From the NCBI RefSeq assembly GCF_964355755.1, contig NC_092672.1, positions 10,224,501 through 10,288,500 on the forward strand: a stretch of DNA of 64,000 nucleotides, written 5' to 3'. The notes beneath the pieces are model-generated. The model searched no databases and had not been told where the DNA came from. It saw nothing but the letters and a program-made list of their open reading frames with translations. Positions 60,501-64,000 of this stretch are shown here, piece after piece (positions within the stretch are counted from its first letter, which is position 1; each line of letters opens with the position of its first letter). The position numbers and the translations under genes were made by a program. This DNA is from Antedon mediterranea (lineage: Eukaryota > Echinodermata > Crinoidea > Comatulida > Antedonidae).

Positions 60501-63390
60501 GAATGCATAATTTTAGAGGGATATACAATAACGCCGTGGTTAGGATTCCGGCACCGGAACTCAACTGCCCACCGTTAGGGAATCCGACACGCTATTGCGC
60601 ATGCCCAGAGCTCTGGGAAGTGAATTATAGCTTGCACCAAAGTGCCACACCACGGCGTATTAATAAAGCTTGTTCATCAAATAAAACGACGAAAATAAAA
60701 TGTGAAGGAGGAGCATACGCCGCGCACACAGTAAACATACCGTAACCAAGTAACCACGTACAATCTTGCGCGCCTTTTCATCAGCACATGGATGCGCACA
60801 AGCTAACTTTTATAAAGCGCGATTACGTAACTTCAACTATGGGTACGCATGACAACCTGAACTTGTTGAAATGAAATAATTATTATTTGTTTAAAAAAAG
60901 TATTATACTCTATCTATCAATAAATAAAAAAAATGAAAATTACTTTTCGTTTTAAGATGAAATGACGTCATGTAAAAAAAATAAGACTATCATAGATATT
61001 TTTTTCCCCAAACCAATAGAAATTATCCTGGTTTAGGCCCGTTGCCACCTGGCCTTTTGCCACCCAGCCCTGACTTTTTATCAATTGATATAAATTAAAT
61101 TGTCATAAAAGGGCGTTATACAATTGTTGATGAAAAATGATGAGTAAATATCCATCATTTTAATAATTCTAGACCGATGTAATGACGTAAGTTGCCAAAA
61201 CAATGGACAATGTAAAGTGGCATGGATTACTAAAAGGCCTTACTGTGATTGTTCTCCGGGCTACAGTGGAACATACTGTGAAACGGGTAAGGTGTAAATA
61301 TTATGCAAATATTTTATTTATTTTAAACGATGACCTAGGGCCTATACACACCTTAACCCCGAGCACTATTGAGAAATAAATGTAGACAATGTGGATAATC
61401 ATGTACTGTCTTGTAGCGTAACTTGGTTGAATTGCGCACGGTGTTGTTAGTAGACGACGAATATGTTCGTATCGCTAAAGGACCACTTTGTGTCGAGCAG
61501 CCACCAAACGGCGCACATTCGTCTGCCCACAAACTGACAGGGTCTATAGAACCATTGAATTGTTGGGGTTTTTTTTCGGTTTTTTTTTCCAAATTTATCA
61601 ATTGTATTTAGCTTTAAGGTTAATTTGTTTCATGGTTTTTCACAAACGCCTTGAGCTCTTTAGTGGATATGTGCGCTGTATAAATCTTATTATTATTATT
61701 GAATTGCGCACCAGCCAGATTTGTACACTACACCTGCATCCAAGAAGATGTGTTCTTTCACCAGAAATGATCGGCGGAGAGAGCCTCGAACATGTGCCGA
61801 TTGTATGGCTATTACCGCTCAGCCACCCAAATCAACTAGTCTAACATTTGTTGTAGGAATACATTTTTTTAATAGGCCTATTCCTCAATGTAGTATACTG
61901 ATAATGTATATTTATTAAGAACATTTATTTCCGATAGACGCATGCGCTTCAGTTACCTGTCGCAATGGAGGAGAATGTAAAGTAGCATGGCCCTGGACAG
62001 ACGAACCCTACTGTGATTGCTCAGAAGGCTATGGGGGTAAAGAATGCGAGAAAGGTATTTTGCTACTCGGAGACTGCGGCAATTAACAAACTCATAATTA
62101 TTTTCATCTATTACTAAAAATAATGTTAATAATGTGTGTAACCCACCATTACGGCTGACTAAAATTGTATATTATTTGTTACAGAATTATGTACTAATTT
62201 GCAATGTCAGAACAATGGTAAATGTGAGATATCTTGGTGGAGTCGAAGACCGTATTGTGATTGTGAAGGCGGATACATTGGTAAACACTGTGAGATTGGT
62301 AAGCCTAAAAAATGTTAGCCTGCTAGTCTGCATTACAGTAGCAAACTTGACTGAACTGTTCAACTGTCACTACAACTAGAAAGGTTTGATCAAATTGACT
62401 AGTGGAGTCTACCAAAGTTTACCAAACATTGTCGAGTTTGCTACTTTTTATAGCTAAAACTACAGTCCATGTTCAAATGTTATGTTATCCACCTGTAGAA
62501 TCACATGACTGTCAAAGACTTAACTTGATTAGATGAGTTGACAAATATCAGCAAACGAACTTCTGCAAATTAGTTTTTTGCAGTTTTTTCTTTTCTTCAT
62601 CAGAGTTTACAAGCAGAAGAAAAAGCGTATGGTAATCAAATAATAAATACAATCTAAAAATTAAACTGTGTTTATCTTTTTCTCAACCTTAGATCTATGT
62701 AGCTCTATAAACTGTCAGAATAACGGATTATGTGAACTAACATGGTTGAGAAAAAAACCCTACTGCGACTGTACTGATGGATACAGCGGTGAATATTGTG
62801 AAATAGGTAAGAAGGAACAGTTCTGAGTTTTAGCATTGTGTCTCAACGATATTAGCCCTAAAGCTTGGTTCCAACTACTAGCGACGCAACGCAACGCAAC
62901 GTAAAAAAATGCCCTTTCAATAAATGTATTTTCCCCCGCACCCTGCGTGAAATCAAATCAAACGATTTTTGCAGCACCGTTGCATCGTCGATTCCCATTG
63001 TGATTACGCAATACCTTTGCGTCAATACGTCGCTGTGTTGCGACCGTGGGAACCACGCTCAAGCTCTGTGTGTGGAATAGGGTATCAAGCTAATTAGGAG
63101 ATTTGGTTTAGATCCATCTCATGAAAACAACTTGCTCTTTTTCCGTACGTATGTTACCGCTATTCGTTATGTTGATGTTGGTTTTATGGGAAAAAATCAC
63201 TCCGTACAACATCCAACTATAGAATGTTGTTATATGAGGTAAAAAAATCAACAATTTTTATTTTGATTTTTAACAGAAAACTCGTGTGGATCTTTGAACT
63301 GTCAGAATAATGGTGTGTGTGAAGTATCTTGGTTGAATAACGCATACTGCGATTGCACGAAAGGATACTCTGGTGAAAACTGCGAAAAGG
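54580..63390 (+). CDS. Gene 7 (partial): secreted protein with three LDLa and at least seven EGF modules
   Basis: Exons in window: 54580-54673, 55493-55669, 56568-56711, 58233-58412, 58814-58951, 59098-59211, 61173-61286, 61938-62054, 62185-62298, 62693-62806, 63277-63390. This is 1420 nt ending in phase 1, so the gene continues past the right edge. Signal peptide MYSILFLVGVFGHINY, then SSSSSSVYFSG. Exons 2-4 are LDLa (for example [39 protein letters not shown]). The third is followed by VGGDYFTT and the PCYPDPCG EGF (exon 5). Exons 6-11 are six near-uniform EGFs of 114-117 nt with a shared SW(W/L) word before the third cysteine pair. EGF exons here are spaced 130-400 bp apart except where repeats intervene, so a long EGF array beyond the window is likely. 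Confidence 0.83.
54790..55200. repeat. Tandem ~120 bp repeat in gene 7 intron 1
   Basis: Four imperfect units, each with TTTGGAAACCTTTAACTT-like, AGATCACTAGC-like and TTTTGAGTTTTAGAAAAAC-like words, then a CATAGTGTAT word. Divergence between units is substantial. Confidence 0.65.
55670..56567. other. Gene 7 intron 2, no feature seen
   Basis: AT-rich, with T-runs before the next acceptor. No repeat family or coding relic recognised. Confidence 0.45.
56965..57085. mobile_element. CTGCAGTCGCGTGC dispersed repeat, third copy
   Basis: ATGGCTGCAGTCGCGTGCTC, TTTGAGTTAGTGTTTACC and clustered CCAACCGACC words match the copies at 35,698-35,815 and 50,675-50,755. GATTCGCGACTAAA at the end mirrors the start imperfectly. 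Non-coding short interspersed element of unknown class. Confidence 0.6.
57235..57425 (-). pseudogene. Frameshifted helix-turn-helix transposase-like fragment
   Basis: On the minus strand one frame reads FRDTTRTPPSRN and another, slightly downstream, TRSLDKRATKMPETPD followed by ILQAASFLSYSS. In order these resemble the paired HTH of mariner-like/DUF4817 proteins (a TPPSRxT word, then GSxxDKRxTGRPRTP, then QAAF). The frame change between them and the lack of any catalytic domain mark it as a dead fragment. It lies in intron 3 of gene 7. Confidence 0.4.
59709..59842. repeat. Perfect 67-bp tandem duplication
   Basis: Two identical units, 59,709-59,775 and 59,776-59,842, each starting GTTTCATTAACAATAAACGT and ending ACACCATGCGCGC. 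No mismatch seen, so the duplication is very recent or an assembly artefact. Confidence 0.9.
60531..60659. mobile_element. Possible small MITE
   Basis: ACGCCGTGGT and its inverse ACCACGGCGT bound about 130 bp that is GC-richer than its flanks. AT-rich flanks allow but do not prove a target duplication. A 106-codon frame across it has no domain. Confidence 0.35.
61440..61698 (+). mobile_element. SINE with 13-bp target duplication
   Basis: Flanked by the direct repeat TTGAATTGCGCAC (61,427-61,439 and 61,699-61,711). The 3' end (TTGAGCTCTTTAG, TGTGCGCTGTATAAAT, then ATT repeats) is the L2/CR1-type tail found on many SINEs. The head type was not recognised. It is inserted in gene 7 intron 7, inside an older tRNA-type SINE. 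Confidence 0.75.
61712..61830 (-). mobile_element. Older tRNA-derived SINE (minus strand)
   Basis: On the minus strand GTGGCTGAGCGGTAATAGCC is an A-box-like start and CACATGTTCGAGGCTC a B-box, as in tRNA heads. Degenerate relatives (TTGAACTGTGCCGAT, TTGAAACAGTGCCGAT) occur near 31,890 and 38,280. The younger SINE at 61,440-61,698 is inserted into it. Confidence 0.55.
62862..63059. mobile_element. GGTTCCCACTAG-family MITE, copy 3
   Basis: The ends AGCTTGGTTCCAACTACTAG and CCGTGGGAACCACGCT are imperfect inverses, with CGACGCAACGCAACG inside. Flanking triplets are TAA and CAA. Located in intron 10 of gene 7. Confidence 0.7.
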
Positions 63391-63474
63391 GTAAACTAAA
63401 CTTGTTTCATAACATGAGCTATAAATGATATAAAGTGCAAGCATAAAAGCCTAGGTGAATATGTTTTAAACAGG

Positions 63475-63625
63475 GGTGGCGCCAGGATCTTCCCGACGCG
63501 GGGGCTACATTCCCCGACGAGGGGGCTATGCGAGCGAAGCGAGCATCACTAGGCTGGGGGCCAGGGGGCCGCCAAGGGCCCCCGGTGGGGGTCGAGGGGG
63601 CGAAGCCCCCGGAAGCAACGCGTTC
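63475..63625. repeat. GC-rich dispersed repeat
   Basis: Starts GGGGTGGCGCCAGGATCTTC and contains GCGAGCGAAGCGAGC, GGGCCCCCGGTGGGGGTCGA and GGCGAAGCCCCC. Several inverted GGGGGC/GCCCCC words allow strong hairpins. Composition is sharply different from the AT-rich surroundings. Probably the end of a DNA transposon; class not determined. Confidence 0.5.
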
Positions 63626-63769
63626 TAGCGTCATTTGAGGACATTTGAATCAGATTTAGGGTAGCCATTTTTTCCAATTTTTATAATGCATAAATACAAT
63701 ACTGCGTGCAAAAAAACGATGCGCGATGACTGTTTTAATCCATATTTTTCAATTTAAAAAATAAAAGTT

Positions 63770-64000
63770 CAAAGAAAATTTAGAAAAATAGAGTTGGAGG
63801 TCCCGGAAATTGGACTTATTATACTTCAAAACATGAAACAAAATATATAAGTCCCTATCAAGGTTGTGACTGAGCTAAGAAATGTTTGAAAAATAGAGAT
63901 GTTACGTCCCGGAAAATGCACTTCTTGTACTTCGAAATATGACCAGCTTTATTGTTGGGGCTGAACTAAGAAACTGTTTAAAACTAGAGCTAGCTGCAGG
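63770..64000. repeat. ~110 bp tandem repeat running off the right edge
   Basis: AAAATAGAGTTGGAGGTCCCGG and AAAATAGAGATGTTACGTCCCGG begin two units, each with a TTNTTNTACTTC word and an ACTGAGCTAAGAAA/GCTGAACTAAGAAA word. At least two units are visible; more may follow. Confidence 0.6.

Larger units (their letters stand above)
59212..61172. other. Gene 7 intron 6, repeat-rich
   Basis: Contains a perfect 67-bp tandem duplication (59,709-59,842), dense AGGCCTAG palindromes (60,000-60,190), a GC-rich patch on the minus side of 60,240-60,360 and a possible small MITE (60,531-60,659). The two EGF exons around it are otherwise neighbours, so the intron has been expanded by insertions. Confidence 0.6.

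Noticed and set aside
60425-60745. 106-codon plus-strand frame
   Set aside because: Lies in a gene 7 intron across a putative MITE; no domain, and its length is explained by locally higher GC.
61353-61844. Overlapping frames of 60-120 codons on both strands
   Set aside because: They fall inside the nested SINEs.

Overview
This window looks like animal nuclear DNA. It is AT-rich, with long introns, canonical GT/AG splice sites and AATAAA poly(A) signals. It carries a CR1/Jockey-like LINE, tRNA-derived SINEs, Helitrons and many inverted-repeat MITEs. The palindromic octamer TAGGCCTA and its relatives recur throughout. Together with secreted proteins built from LDL-receptor class A (LDLa) and EGF modules, this points to a marine invertebrate, plausibly an echinoderm or other non-vertebrate deuterostome. 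That placement is inference, because no lineage-specific gene is present.

Layout. Bases 1-19,000 hold no gene I can support. They contain MITEs, a composite inverted minisatellite block (8.43-10.40 kb) with a foldback element in its centre, and a 1.3 kb inverted-repeat element (15.09-16.39 kb). Bases 19,035-63,390 are a same-strand tandem cluster of seven related genes. Gene 1 (19.0-29.6 kb) has 15 exons: signal peptide, seven LDLa, five EGF. Genes 2, 3 and 4 (30.9, 37.5 and 42.6 kb) are miniature genes with a signal peptide and a single whole or half LDLa exon ended by a stop codon. Gene 5 (44.7-48.2 kb) has one LDLa and two EGF, and gene 6 (49.2-52.9 kb) has one LDLa and five EGF. Gene 7 (54.6 kb to beyond the right edge) has three LDLa and at least seven EGF. 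A degenerate LINE lies between genes 2 and 3, and a Helitron between genes 3 and 4.

Every internal coding exon is a multiple of three and every coding intron is phase 1, so modules can be gained, lost or repeated without breaking the frame. The predicted coding lengths of the complete genes close exactly: 609, 78, 76, 70, 171 and 309 codons plus stop. The cluster shows this happening: a ~595 bp exon-plus-intron unit amplified in gene 1, an LDLa deleted in frame from one exon, decayed EGF exons in introns and intergenic DNA, a 93 bp identical LDLa tract in genes 5 and 6, and two promoter modules shared by subsets of genes. All products have an N-terminal signal peptide and no membrane segment that I can see, so they should be secreted. 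Their function cannot be read from the sequence.

Exon boundaries were drawn by hand from reading frame, splice consensus and paralogue alignment. No transcript or database evidence was available.
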